A stretch of 64,000 bases of DNA, taken from contig CM055097.1 of the NCBI GenBank assembly GCA_029204225.1, positions 12,822,721 through 12,886,720 of the forward strand. The letters are read 5' to 3'. Source of the stretch: Diphasiastrum complanatum (taxonomy: Eukaryota > Streptophyta > Lycopodiopsida > Lycopodiales > Lycopodiaceae). The notes under the pieces are model-generated. The model was given only the letters and a program-made list of their open reading frames with translations. It searched no databases and was not told the origin of the DNA. The position numbers were made by a program, and so were the translations under genes. Of this stretch, positions 47,934 to 61,125 are shown piece by piece; within the stretch, counting starts at the first letter, position 1; every line of letters starts with the position of its first letter.

Positions 47934-48590
47934 ATGATCTCTACTAGGCCCGATCTTGCAGATTCCATCAACTCTTTAAGCCAATATATGGCTAACCCTT
48001 GTATGATCCATTGGAAAGCCCTTTTCAGAGTAATCAGATATGTACGAGCTACCATAAACCTTTGCATATGCTATGGTGATGGCGATTCATCCGATATCCA
48101 TACACTTCATGGACATACATATGCAAATTGGGCAAGCAATATTGAGATCAGAAGGTCAACTTCTGGACTTGTCTTCATGTTCAATAATGGTTCAATATCA
48201 TGGAATAATAAAAAACACACCTCCACTACAATGTCATCAACAGAATCAGAATACATTGCAGCCTATCAAGCTACTAAAGAGACAATTTAAATGAGGAATC
48301 TATTGTCTCACATTGGCATTAGACAAACTGCTCCAACGATTATTCAGTGTGACAATCAGAGTCCTATTGCATTGTCAATCAATCCTAGATCTCACTCTAG
48401 GAGCAAGCACATCGAAATTAAGTACCACTACATCAGGAGCAAAATACTCAACAAGGAGATAAGTCTGAAATTTTGCAGAACTTGGTACATGGCAGTTGAT
48501 ATATTTACAAAAGGGTTAAATCAGGAAGCACACAAAAATTTATGTATTATCTTGAATCTTCAAACCAAGGCATTCAAGGATCTAGATTAA
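47934..48590 (+). pseudogene. Copia RNase H
   Basis: The frame reads ISTRPDLADSINSLSQYMAN, HTYANWASNIEIRRSTSG, SISWNNKKHTSTTMSSTESE, then, after a stop at 48288, CDNQSPIALSINPRSHSRS and DIFTKGLN. The D-A-D-W box has become YANWA, so catalysis would be lost. It gives the uninterrupted version of the place where the microsatellite at 8976-9090 grew. Confidence 0.88.
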
Positions 48591-48597
48591 GAGGGGG

Positions 48598-48960
48598 TGT
48601 TGGATTTCTATCCTCTCCATCCCTTATCTCATTGCTAATCTAGATCCACTCATTAGCTGTATGTAAATACACGTACAGTCGCACACTCTGTAGAAATACA
48701 CTTGTTAACAGTCTGTAGAAATAGAATCGATGACATTGTTTTGTCGACTCAGTCGACACCAACTATTCGGCCACCCTTCGACTATTCAACCGACTTTGAC
48801 TATTCGTCGGACACATTGACCACACATCCTACATCAACTATTCATCGGACATCTGACATCGACAAATTGACTTTACCAATCAGTCATATGTCACTATCAA
48901 CTCTTATAGTCAACTCAAACATTCGGCGGCTCAATAGTACCTTCATCACGACCGGACTAC
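48598..48960 (+). mobile_element. 3' LTR of the copia element, right end not determined
   Basis: It starts TGTTGGATTTCTATCC after the polypurine tract. The middle holds repeated phrases such as GTCGACTCAGTCGAC, ACTATTCGG and ACTATTCATCGGACA. With no second copy in the window the right border is a guess, set before the tRNA-like sequence. Confidence 0.55.
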
Positions 48961-48985
48961 GAAATTTTTTTACACTTGGTGTGTT

Positions 48986-49058
48986 TGGTCGGGGCTAGGG
49001 ATTGAACCTAGGACCTCCCCCATTCCGATGGGGTGCTCTACCATTGAGCTACCCGTCC
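48986..49058 (-). tRNA. tRNA-like sequence, probably a pseudogene
   Basis: On the minus strand 73 nt fold into a cloverleaf outline: acceptor GGACGGG with CCCGACC (one mismatch), D stem GCTC/GAGC with loop AATGGTA, anticodon stem CCCCA/TGGGG, and T stem CTAGG/CCTAG with loop TTCAATC. The anticodon loop has 6 nt, not 7. Aligned on U33 the anticodon would be CGG (Pro). One extra base sits between the T and acceptor stems. The box-A-like TAGCTCAATGG and box-B-like GGTTCAATCC promoter elements are present. Confidence 0.55.
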
Positions 49059-49130
49059 AGTGTGTTCCTAGAGTGTTGTGCAAGGGCTATATCCTTGACA
49101 CTTTCTCTCTACAAAGTTTCAAGAATATTG

Positions 49131-49290
49131 GCCAAAAATCATGTGTTTTGCTTGTTTTTTCATATAATTGGATAGTAGGTGGCTGTAAAACACCAAGTAG
49201 AGCTTGTAGTGAGATGAATCATAGTCTTTTGAAGCTTTCCTTGAAGTTAGAGCCAAGAATTCCAGCAATTGAGCATGTAGGAAGTCAAAA
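49131..49290 (+). repeat. 160-bp dispersed repeat, copy 1
   Basis: Matches 51131-51290, same orientation: GTTGGATAGTAGGTGGCTGT-type text, AGTCTTTTGAAGCTTTCC and GAAGTTAGAGCCAAGAATT. The second copy lies inside the LTR element at 50117-54352; this one lies outside it. Confidence 0.8.
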
Positions 49291-50116
49291 TTGGGCATGC
49301 AGAAGGTCCTCCGATGTTGTATATATTTTGGTAATTCCCATCTCCTATGCCCAAACATAGATATCCACTTAAAAAAATCCTAGCTTCCATCATCATTATT
49401 AATCATTATAGCTAATAATATTGACTATTGTTGGACTTTGGAATGCTCAAGACCCTTAGCCATTAACTACGATATTCCTGGTGCCCATGGTCAAGGCCTG
49501 ATCAATTGGGTGTAATTAGGGACCCAACATCTATTCTAAACAACTTAGCAAAATAGAAATCTCAATGGCAAGAAACTAGAAAGAAACACAACAATCATGT
49601 TGATGAAACAAAAGGAACAAAACCAACATAATAACCATTGATTACCATTAAGTTTCAAGCGTTGGAGTACAAGGCCCCATGATTGATTTCGATTGGTGCT
49701 AACCTTGAATCGATGTAAATCATATTTACATGTCAATACAAAGTTAATAACAATGTGAAAGAAACAATAAGAATTGAGATCAAGGAATTTACAACCTTTT
49801 AACATAAAGAAAACTCAAAAACAAATCGGAAAGATTAATCATCTCACAAAGTGTTCTCTTTTGAGTATTCTTTTCTAATGACTTCTCAAGCTTTATTCAA
49901 TTTGTTTGAATTCCCTAGAGACTCAAAGGATGGAGATAAATACTCAAGGAATTGAGATAAATAAACTATGAAAAGGAAGAATGATGAGTCTTTCTTATGA
50001 GGCATCTGACACACATTCTATTCATATGTTAATCACATCTCACTTGTGTGGTAGTGTAATAAACTGAAGAACACAAGACAAATCAATAAAATACATTTTG
50101 AGTATCATCTTGTACT
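49291..50116. other. Spacer before an LTR element
   Basis: AT-rich, with no recognised frame. Confidence 0.5.
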
Positions 50117-50600
50117 TGTTATGTCCACCTGAACATAGGATTCAGTATAGTCCTAGACTTGGATACTCGGTACTCTAGTGAATCAAGCTTATTAGTTATG
50201 CCACATCATACTGGATGTTTCCCGCAAGTAATTAATAATCTTGTGAGGCCCAGACACACTAATTGGAGTTAGTACAAGCTTTGGGACCGTATATGCATGT
50301 GTAGAGTATCAATAGAGTCTATGTATAGAGTATCAATAGAGTCTATGTATAGGGGAGTTAGGACCTTGGCACAAGGGGTTCTAGGGTCCATATAAGGAGA
50401 CCAAACTCACCCTACGACACCATCATTTGGATGATTCATTGCTAGGATCTCTCTCTACTCTCATGCTTCCTATTCCTTGGCTTGGGGGTGAAGCTTCTAG
50501 AGATTGATTGGTTGCTTTTACTTGGTTGGGTGGTTTCTCCAACAATGTGTTCTCTATTGTTTTGTCTTGTAAGCATGATCTTGAGGAGGCGATTCTTACA
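50117..50600 (+). repeat. 5' LTR
   Basis: Starts TGTTATGTCCACC, ends GATTCTTACA. A 24-bp unit (GAGTATCAATAGAGTCTATG) occurs twice near 50305-50350; the 3' LTR has a longer, rearranged form of this region. Confidence 0.88.
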
Positions 50601-50601
50601 T

Positions 50602-50613
50602 TGGTATCAAAGC
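50602..50613 (+). other. Primer-binding site, initiator-Met type
   Basis: TGGTATCAAAGC, one base from the copia consensus, directly after the 5' LTR. Confidence 0.85.
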
Positions 50614-53600
50614 AAGGCTTACGAAGATTGGACAACTTAGAGAAGTGCTACTTTTCGTCGAAATTTTGGTGTGGATCAATGGGAATTATCTTTTAGGTGG
50701 ATAGCAAGATGGCAAGTGGGTGTACTATCCTAGTTTCCATTTGCATGTTGCTAAGGTCCATTTCTCTCGAAAATTTTTGGGGTTTTATGGAGAATTGTCC
50801 TAGAAAGCCAATTTGTGAATATTTTTTTGGAGATTTTTCTTGTGTAGCTCAAATATTATGTAGATCTGAATTTTCCAGCAAAGGTACTTTCATTTTAGGG
50901 ATCATTAATGATGCATGTCGCTTTTCCATGATTTATGATTCTAGACTATGTTTTGGTCAAAATTGCTTGTTTTTCATGTTTTTTCACTCAAAATTGATAG
51001 TAAGAACTAAAATCCAGCAAGATTAGATCAATTATATGGCTATAATTCTGTAAATTGGTTTGCATGTGCTAGAGAAAGAGTTGCATGTCATGAATTTCCA
51101 CTTTCTAGTGAAGAAAAAATCGAAAAATAGCCAAAAATCATCATGTTTGCTTGTTTTTTTTTCCATAAAGTTGGATAGTAGGTGGCTGTAAAATACATGT
51201 AGAGCTTGTAAAGAGGTGAACCAAAGTCTTTTGAAGCTTTCCCTGAAGTTAGAGCCAAGAATTTCATGAATTGGGCTTGTACAAGGTCAAAAAAGACCCA
51301 AAAGATAACTTATTTTTGTGGTTTTTGGGGGATGGATTGCTCCCAATCCATAAGGAGATCATGCTTGAAATTTTTACATCATGATTATTATTCCTTTTTA
51401 CCTTCTCAGCAAGCTATCAAACCTATAAATTGATGGTCGGAGGCTTATGCTCCATCTCCATCAAGTTTGAAGCTATTTTGAATTCTACAAACCAAGAAAT
51501 CTTCGTTCTCAGCCTATACTGCTTCTTAGGACAAGTATGAATGCTTCACAGAAGTCTAATAGACCATTTAAGACTATTGGTAGCATCACTTTTGAGCTTG
51601 GGAAGGTGTTTGCATGATTTTGCAAGATTTGGCCTTGTAGAAATGCGCCCTACTACAGAATTTGGACTGCTCTATTCTCACATGTGTGAAGCCTAGTGGT
51701 AGGCTTATGTGGCAAGTGTCTCGATCACTGGGTCTCCCTCCGTATTGTGCTTTAAAACGCGTAATTTGGTGCACTGTAGCCAAAGTTATGGCCGTTTGAA
51801 ATTTTGGCAGTTTTGTGAAAATTTGCAAAATCCGTAATTGTTCTGATTGCATGCTAGTCTTTTCCATAATTTGTAGTATTGTGCTTGCATGTTGATTCCC
51901 AGTGTGATTCTGACATGCATGAGGAATTTACAGTCGATTTGAGTGGTTATACGCATGTGCTCTGACGGTGGGGTCATGAATTAGTGATATTGGCTGACAA
52001 ATTCCGTAAAACTGAAGTTTACGTAAAAAATCTGTAATGACGTTTGGTAACCGATGTCGTGTTGCATGCCAGTTTGACATTGGTTTAGTGACATTAGGAC
52101 TCGAACAATATTTCAATTTTTTGATTTTGATTGCCTTTTGAATTAACAGTATTTTCGTTAGAATTTTTTGAATTACGTAAAATGAACCAAAAATAGAGTT
52201 TTTTTTAAAAATCGAAATTTCAGTCATTTTATCGTTATCTATGGAATGAGTTTAGATCAGTGAATTGACTATACTAAATGTATTAGTTAGAGTTAGTCAC
52301 ATTGTTTTCACTAAAGCTAAAATATTTCCCGGTTATAGATTCTTTAAATTGACAAAAGGACTGCAATGAATTTGCCAGCAGTTTTTACTATATAATATTT
52401 TAACTTTTGGAGTATGGTATTTCCAAGTTGAAAGTTAAAATTGAATTTTTTCTCTTTTCTGTTGAATTTCAAATTTGGTCAAAATTTAAAATCGGTTACT
52501 TGTCGGATATATTTCTAATCGATACTTATCATTAGAGATGGGTCAAGCAAACGTTTGTGCAAGGTACCCATCAAAATTGAAGTTAAAACCATCAAACAAT
52601 ATGATATGGGCAGATAGAATTAGTGGTGACAGAATTCTTTATTCGGGCAGTGAAATCTGGTTGGATACAGTTTAAGAGTTACTGAAATCCTTTTGGTAGG
52701 ATTTCCATTCATGTAATTTCATATTCTGATGTTTTAATAGTTTTTGTTAATATTGACGGAGTAATGCTAAACCAGTCAATAAAAAAAAAGTCAAATTTTA
52801 TTGGAAAATTAAATGGAACTGAAAGTTAAGAAATTGATTTCATTTTCTGTTTGAATTATGGTGAATTGTATGCAAAGATCAGACTAGTATTGTTTTTCAT
52901 ACTAGTGGATGCTTTTTGTATATTGGCGATTCAACCCAGGTATAGAATAGAAATGAAATTGTTTCAGACTTTTTCCCTACAATAATTCACTTTCAAACAT
53001 TTACTAATGTCTTTACATCTTCATAGTACCTTAGTTGAAACTGAAAATCCTAAAGGGGGAAGAAGTGTGGACATCAGAGGTAGTAAGTGTGTTTGGGAAA
53101 TGTATTTTGTAGTTAGGATTTTGGTAATCCCTATAGATATCACAGACATTCTCACAAAATAAGTTATTTTATTTGTGGAGAATTTAATTTTTTTAATGGA
53201 TGCTATTCTACTGTAGTTTATGGTCTACAAATGCTTGAGTACAGTTTTTTTTTTATTGGATCTCCAGTTATCATAGGAGACAAACAAATCTATTAAGATG
53301 AATGATTGTTATTTTCTTGCATATAATGATAGAAACAGGGGCATTTGACTCAAGAGAAGTATCTAGGATACTCAGAGTTGAGTATGATTAATTTTATATC
53401 TTAATGATTCTCCTAGAGATTCTAGATGAATGAATTACTGTATCTTAGAATTGTGGATTCCAAGGATACTTTTTCTTGGAAGTTTTATGAATTGTCTGCC
53501 AGAATTTGTGGATGATTTTAGACTGTAATTGTTGATTTTCTTTAACTTTGATCACCTAAGTTAGGTAATACTTCACTCAGTGTGTCATGTAAGTGTTTTA

Positions 53601-53838
53601 CATGGATATTACTAACTAATAAGAGTGTAATCTAGATGAAAATATTTATCGCTTAAGTGTACTTTCCAAACCTGAGTTTATACTCTAGAGCAAAGATTAA
53701 CGATTGCAAAATAAGTTTATCTCTGAGTACTTGTTTGATATGAAATTCAGAATAAGGATAATGATTTTCTAGGTTAATAAAGAAAAGTTAAAGGAAATGT
53801 TCTTGTAATTCTTTCATGTTTTGAGGACAAAACTAGAT

Positions 53839-53850
53839 TAAGGGGGGAAG
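53839..53850 (+). other. Polypurine tract
   Basis: AAGGGGGGAAG lies directly before the 3' LTR. Confidence 0.8.
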
Positions 53851-53852
53851 AA

Positions 53853-54352
53853 TTTTATGTCCACGTCTTGAACATAGCATACAATATAGTCCTAGACTTG
53901 GATACCCGGTACTCCAGTGAATCAAGCTTATAGTTATGCCACATCATACTGAATGTGACCCGATTAATAATCTTGTGAGGCCTAGACACACTAATTGGAG
54001 TTAGTACAAGGTTTGGGACCATATATGCATGTGTAGAGTATCAATAGCAGTCTATGTATAGAGAATCCATGTATAGGAACTCCAAGCATAATGAATCTAT
54101 GTATAGGGGAGTTGCATTACCACATGCACATGGGGTTCTAGGGTCCCTATAAGAAGGCCAAACTCGCCCTACTACACCATCATTTGGATGATTCATTGCC
54201 AGGATCTCTCTCTACTCTCATGCTTCCTATTCCTTGGCTTGGGGGTGAATCTTCTAGAGATTGATTGGTTGCTTCTACTTGGGTGATTCTCCAACAGTGC
54301 GTTCTCTATTGTTTTGTCTTGTAAGCATGATCTTGAGGAGGCGACTCTTACA
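53853..54352 (+). repeat. 3' LTR
   Basis: Starts TTTTATGTCCACG (TG start mutated to TT), ends GACTCTTACA, followed by GTACT. Internal insertions make it 16 bp longer than the 5' LTR. Confidence 0.88.
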
Positions 54353-54357
54353 GTACT

Positions 54358-55930
<1,573 letters not shown>

Positions 55931-56327
55931 ATGTTTCCATGGAACCAATTCCGTGGGAGGGCCCTGGGACGGGAACCGTTTTGTGGTATGGAATCCTTCT
56001 TGACCATGGAACTCCTATTTTCTTAATTTGTTTTTTTTGCCAAATTTTCCAGAAAAAAACTCCAAAAGACAAAAGGGTCTGAAAACACTAAAAAATGGCA
56101 AAAATAGGCCCCAAAAGCCCCAATTTTACAAATAGAAAGTACAAATTTTCACTTTTAGATGATGTAACGGGTTTTTTATTTTACGTTATTTTTCTACATT
56201 TTTTTCGGTTTTGTTTTAGCATTTTTTGAAAATAAAATAGAGGTTCCATATTGATTTCGTATTAATTCTTAGATATATATATATATATATATCATAGATC
56301 CAACGGTACCAGGATCTGCGGAACTTA

Positions 56328-56357
56328 GTACCGCGGATCCATACTAATCCGCGGTAC
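56328..56357. repeat. Perfect short hairpin
   Basis: Arms GTACCGCGGAT and ATCCGCGGTAC (11 bp) flank an 8-nt loop. It contains the SacII-type CCGCGG in each arm. It lies between two TA tracts. Confidence 0.85.
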
Positions 56358-56375
56358 CATAATAAATTAATTTAT

Positions 56376-56515
<140 letters not shown>

Positions 56516-56749
56516 CCCTGAAATCCGCCCCTCGTTTCATCTCTTTCCCTGTCCATCGCGCCCTCTTCTTGCTGTTCGCGCCCTCCCTGCTGTCTACGCC
56601 CTCCTCGCCATCACACTGTCTTCGCGTTGCACAGATCGCTTCCGCCCCTACTACTGCTATTTCGACCATTGTTGTGGTTTTTCCAGCCTTCCGCCTCCTA
56701 TCGCACTCACGATCATCTCTGCCTTTTTTCCCCAGTTCCTTCTACAGAA

Positions 56750-57229
56750 ATGGTGCATTCCAATCTTGCCGATCTGTGGGACGAGGTGGACATTGTCAGG
56801 CGGGTTCCCGACAAGTCCAACAAGTCCGATGCAAAGATCGTGCGCTATCGATATTGCCTGGTCGAGTTCGTTGCCACCCTCAATCACCTTAAAGGCCACC
56901 TACTCGGTGCACGCGCCAAAAATGGTAGCACACTGAATGATGCCCCTTGTGCCAGCATGTCCGTCCCTGTCAGGCAGCGACTTCTGGACACCTACGGGCC
57001 ACGTCTTGTGGCGGGGGAGAACACCATTTCGGAGGGTATTCTCTGGTTTTGCATCGCTCCTTACGTGGTTGATCCCGAGTTGCTGTCTGCTTGGCTGGCA
57101 CGCACGAGGAGAGGGAGTGCATCCTTGTCCAGTCCCACTGCCCCTCATCCCCCTCAGACAGTTCCGCCACACGCACCCCCATCTGCACCCATTTCGGTGG
57201 ATCCCGCAGATCATTGCGTACATCAGTGA
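56750..57229 (+). CDS. GC-rich open frame of unknown function
   Basis: A frame from the ATG at 56750 gives about 159 codons ([20 protein letters not shown], later [18 protein letters not shown], then a Pro-rich end). It can extend upstream in frame to 56627. It is much richer in GC than its surroundings and follows TTCTACAG, a possible splice acceptor. The last codons overlap a copia fragment on the other strand (57195-57275), so the natural C-terminus is probably lost. I do not recognise it; it may be a gene fragment carried by a mobile element. Confidence 0.35.
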   Translation: MVHSNLADLWDEVDIVRRVPDKSNKSDAKIVRYRYCLVEFVATLNHLKGHLLGARAKNGSTLNDAPCASMSVPVRQRLLDTYGPRLVAGENTISEGILWFCIAPYVVDPELLSAWLARTRRGSASLSSPTAPHPPQTVPPHAPPSAPISVDPADHCVHQ

Positions 57230-57275
57230 GCCGATGATGGATTGAAACGGGTAGCGCTTCATCTCATCTCCTTTC
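57195..57275 (-). pseudogene. Copia reverse transcriptase scrap
   Basis: On the minus strand about 27 codons read [20 protein letters not shown], the conserved segment before TRPDIA in copia. The same text occurs in the larger fragment at 13059-13520. Confidence 0.75.
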
Positions 57276-58154
<879 letters not shown>

Positions 58155-58192
58155 AGTGCTTTTTTTGCAAGGCATTAGGATATTTTAGGTGC

Positions 58193-58246
58193 ATGGAGAT
58201 GGTTTTTGGTCCTTTTGAGGAGTTGGGTTGGATGGATCTAACTTGA
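58193..58246 (+). promoter_or_regulatory. Possible upstream ORF in the 5' leader of paralogue B
   Basis: A 17-codon frame ending in TGA, 63 bp before the main start. It is similar in position but not in peptide to the one before paralogue A. Confidence 0.25.
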
Positions 58247-58308
58247 TAAGAATTGCCTTCTTATGTAGCAAGGTGGGATAGCCATAGCCAAGGAGGAAGA
58301 AGGCAAAG

Positions 58309-59775
58309 ATGTATTCAAGATCTATTTCTCCTTCTTATGTTCGTAATGTTCAGGATATGGACATGGTAGGCCGCAAGACGTCCAACTCTCAGGCCAGCCT
58401 TGACAAGTTCTTTGATGCTGCTGATGGATCTAGACTGCGATATGGTGCAGAAAGAGATAGCACAAAGTTTATCGGAAAAAACCTCATCAGTTGGTCTTCG
58501 CTTGTGCAAAATGGAAAGAAAGTTGTATCTGGTTTATCTTTTTCGAAGTCTCACCTTCCAAACTACAGCAGTACCATTAATGAAAGCGGTGGTTCTTTCT
58601 TCAGACGCACAAATACTATTTCTGGTGATGGCAATCTCTACCCAAGGCGTGAGATAAGCTTCAGATTCTGTGATTCCCCTGTTGGCGACGGTTCAAAGTT
58701 CATCTCAGCAGCTCCTTCTTTCCGGACTTCAAGTTTGCAGGGCTTGTCTTATGTTGCGGCTCTACATTCAGGTGTAGCACACGTTTCTCACAAGGATTTA
58801 GAGTTGGAGGGAGCTTCCAAAATAGTCAGCTCGTCATTGATCGGTAGCAAGCATTCTGGATCCGGTAACGACGGATGCTGCTGTCCTCCTGATGTATTTG
58901 CTTCTTTTTCTGATGACTCTGAAGATCCTGAAAGCCCTTTATTTAATCCAAATCTTCTGAATATCTTTGAGAGAGCGCTTGCTGATGTTGAAAAAGATCA
59001 CAGTAAGACCAGCGGGAATGTTTCCTGTGACTCTGCAAGCGTCTCATCTTCACCAGATTTTCCGAAAGCTAAAAATCACGCGGTGCATCTCAAAGAAAAG
59101 TCGGAATATCTGAGACGAGCCAGTTCTAGGAGGCAAAAAATATCACTAGGAACTTCGGAGGGCATTTTGGGAGATTGCCGTGACAAGAAAGACTTTCAAG
59201 ATGCTAGGAAGATTTTAGAAGGGCTTCTGGGGAATTCACGTGGTAGAAAAGATTCTGCTGCCTGCAAGAAAATTTTTCAATCGGAGTCTTCCAAACCTTT
59301 GAGTACTTTTATGTCTTTATGTCCTTCAGATGGCGACCAGAAAGTCGTTTTGTTTCTAACTTCTCTGAGAGGGATCAGGAAGACATACGAGGATTGTAAC
59401 AACGTCAGGATGCTTCTTCGCAGCTCTAGCGTCAAAATAGACGAGAGAGATGTCTCAATGCATTCTGAATTCAAGCGGGAACTAAGAGAACTGCTAGGTC
59501 TATCTGTTTCGCTTCCCAGGATTTTCATAAAGGGCAAATACATTGGTGGAGCGGAAGAGATCGTGCGCCTTCATGAAGACGGGATTTTAGAAAAGCTTCT
59601 GGAAGATTTTCCAAAAGTGACATCCTTCAGGGCCTGCGAAGCATGTGGTGAAATGAAATTCGTTCCTTGCACTAAATGCAGTGGCAGCTGCAAAATTATA
59701 ACAGTTGATGCTGAAGTTGAGCGCTGCCCAGAATGCAACGAGAACGGCCTTGTTCGATGCCTGATCTGCTGCTGA
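58309..59775 (+). CDS. Glutaredoxin-domain protein with C-terminal CxxC zinc-type region (paralogue B)
   Basis: A 488-codon intact single-exon gene, collinear with paralogue A apart from a few short gaps. The glutaredoxin-like region starts near residue 345 (KVVLFLTSLRG). The tail has Cys pairs at 443/446, 454/457, 473/476 and 484/487-488. Over the last 144 residues I count 13 differences from paralogue A, mostly conservative; the Ser-rich N-terminal two-thirds has diverged more. One change, GSR to GSC, adds a Cys beside the second pair. The active-site CPYC is absent here too. Both copies being open over nearly 490 codons, among so much decayed DNA, argues that both are under selection. Confidence 0.93.
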   Translation: MYSRSISPSYVRNVQDMDMVGRKTSNSQASLDKFFDAADGSRLRYGAERDSTKFIGKNLISWSSLVQNGKKVVSGLSFSKSHLPNYSSTINESGGSFFRRTNTISGDGNLYPRREISFRFCDSPVGDGSKFISAAPSFRTSSLQGLSYVAALHSGVAHVSHKDLELEGASKIVSSSLIGSKHSGSGNDGCCCPPDVFASFSDDSEDPESPLFNPNLLNIFERALADVEKDHSKTSGNVSCDSASVSSSPDFPKAKNHAVHLKEKSEYLRRASSRRQKISLGTSEGILGDCRDKKDFQDARKILEGLLGNSRGRKDSAACKKIFQSESSKPLSTFMSLCPSDGDQKVVLFLTSLRGIRKTYEDCNNVRMLLRSSSVKIDERDVSMHSEFKRELRELLGLSVSLPRIFIKGKYIGGAEEIVRLHEDGILEKLLEDFPKVTSFRACEACGEMKFVPCTKCSGSCKIITVDAEVERCPECNENGLVRCLICC

Positions 59776-61125
59776 CAATGCTAATGCTTTTTCAACCATT
59801 AGTTGGCTCTCAGATAAGTAGTTGGCTCTCACCTAAGCTCTCATCCAACAAGTAAAAGGGTCCCTTCTTATTCTAAAAGATAATCCTCAATCAAAGAGGA
59901 TATCGCTCTTTGAGTCCATCCAACAGTCAATTGGCATAGGACTCACCATTTCTCTATCAGCGATCACACCGGATCGGAATCATGCATTAAAATCGCTGCA
60001 ACAACAGATGTTTTAACAAACGGTAACATCTAACGGATGATATATTGGCATGCGCCTGTGCCTCTAGAATATATAATCTATAGCTTTTAATAGAGCTATT
60101 GCATCTTGGGCGTACCATGCAAGCAACCGAGTACGGTGACTCATCCTCCAGTTCATGAGAATGACAGTGATCAATGTTTTTTGTGATTAGAAGGCAGCAC
60201 ATGCTTTCTAGTCGCTAACAGAACCAAATATTCCTGAAGAAGATCCACTGATGTACATTGTAAAGTGTAACGGCTGCTTTTGTACAACTATATCTGCTCG
60301 GTAAGCAAACTGAAACTTAACTGTCTACTAGAGGACAGATTGCTCTACGATATGATACTGCGACGCTCATATTAATATGCAGCAAGCAGAACTGGTGATT
60401 ACTTTTCTTCGTTAAACAAACGTATACTGAAAGATCCTCACAGGTGCAAGAGACTTCAAACTGAGTGCTTCTACCACAGCACAACCACCTGTATGCACAT
60501 GTTGTCATACGATATATAAATTTGCAAACATCTGAGCAGGCAAAACAAATATCTGAGATCCTTCTGCTGACAGAGAAGAAAGCACCATCGTGGATCAGCT
60601 GCGTGATAGTTGGATAGCCGTGCTGCAGAATCCAGAAATCGATCAAGTTTACCAGAAACCTCTTTCACTCAACTTCACCCCGTGCAACGTGGTGGCCTGT
60701 AAATACCGTATTACACTATCGGCTTTGCATGTATCATACAGTGTAGTTTTAAAGACTCAATATATATTCAAGGTTTTTGTCATTACCAAACGTCAGTTTA
60801 CTGTATAAAGTGTATCAGAAGTGATCTTTATCACTCTCTGTGGTACTCAGTTCCCACAGGATTGGAGGCTGTTTTTGCACAAGTTTTAGAATTTTTGGAG
60901 TCTTATAGCAAGATAAATTATATATATATATATTTGATATTTGGTGATCTTCCAAAGATCACTCAGTTGCATTCTCTTGGGACCCTGTGTTGTACTGTAT
61001 AGCTACAATGTAATATAACATGGCTCAGCTGTGAACGTTTCCTTGTGCTTGTCAGAGAACTATGCCGCATGATTTAGCATCCATAATTTTCTTTGCTGCC
61101 TTCTCTCGTATGGTGTGATCAGATC
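59776..61125 (+). other. 3' flank of paralogue B, conserved in paralogue A
   Basis: Matching blocks include GCTCTCAGATAAGTAGTTGG after the stop, GAAGGCAGCA near 60190, CGTATACTGAAAGATCCT at 60420, and the end block near 61018-61045. There is no convincing frame. Confidence 0.6.

Larger units (their letters stand above)
44642..48598 (+). mobile_element. Ty1/copia element, nearly complete but dead
   Basis: Gag, protease, integrase, reverse transcriptase and RNase H occur in copia order on the plus strand, followed by a polypurine tract (AAGAGGGGG, 48589-48597) and the TG start of a 3' LTR at 48598. No matching 5' LTR was found; TGGTATCAT at 44562 could be a relic of a primer site. Many stops and frameshifts are spread along it, which indicates an old insertion. 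Confidence 0.88.
50117..54352 (+). mobile_element. Complete non-autonomous LTR retrotransposon with target duplication
   Basis: LTRs at 50117-50600 and 53853-54352 share most of their sequence. GTACT directly flanks both ends (50112-50116 and 54353-54357), a 5-bp target-site duplication. An initiator-Met primer site follows the left LTR and a polypurine run precedes the right one. The 3.2-kb interior has no gag or pol; its longest frame (50697-51026, 109 codons) resembles nothing I know. It must have moved with proteins from another element. Confidence 0.88.
58155..61125 (+). repeat. Duplicated segment, copy B
   Basis: Pairs with 1885-4905 in the same orientation. The 5' similarity starts at TTTGCAAGGCATTAG and the 3' similarity fades after AACATGGCTCAGCTGTGAAC near 61040 to 61125. 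Confidence 0.85.

Noticed and set aside
44642-48598. Possibly active copia element
   Set aside because: Stops in every gene, a lost RNase H Asp and no 5' LTR.
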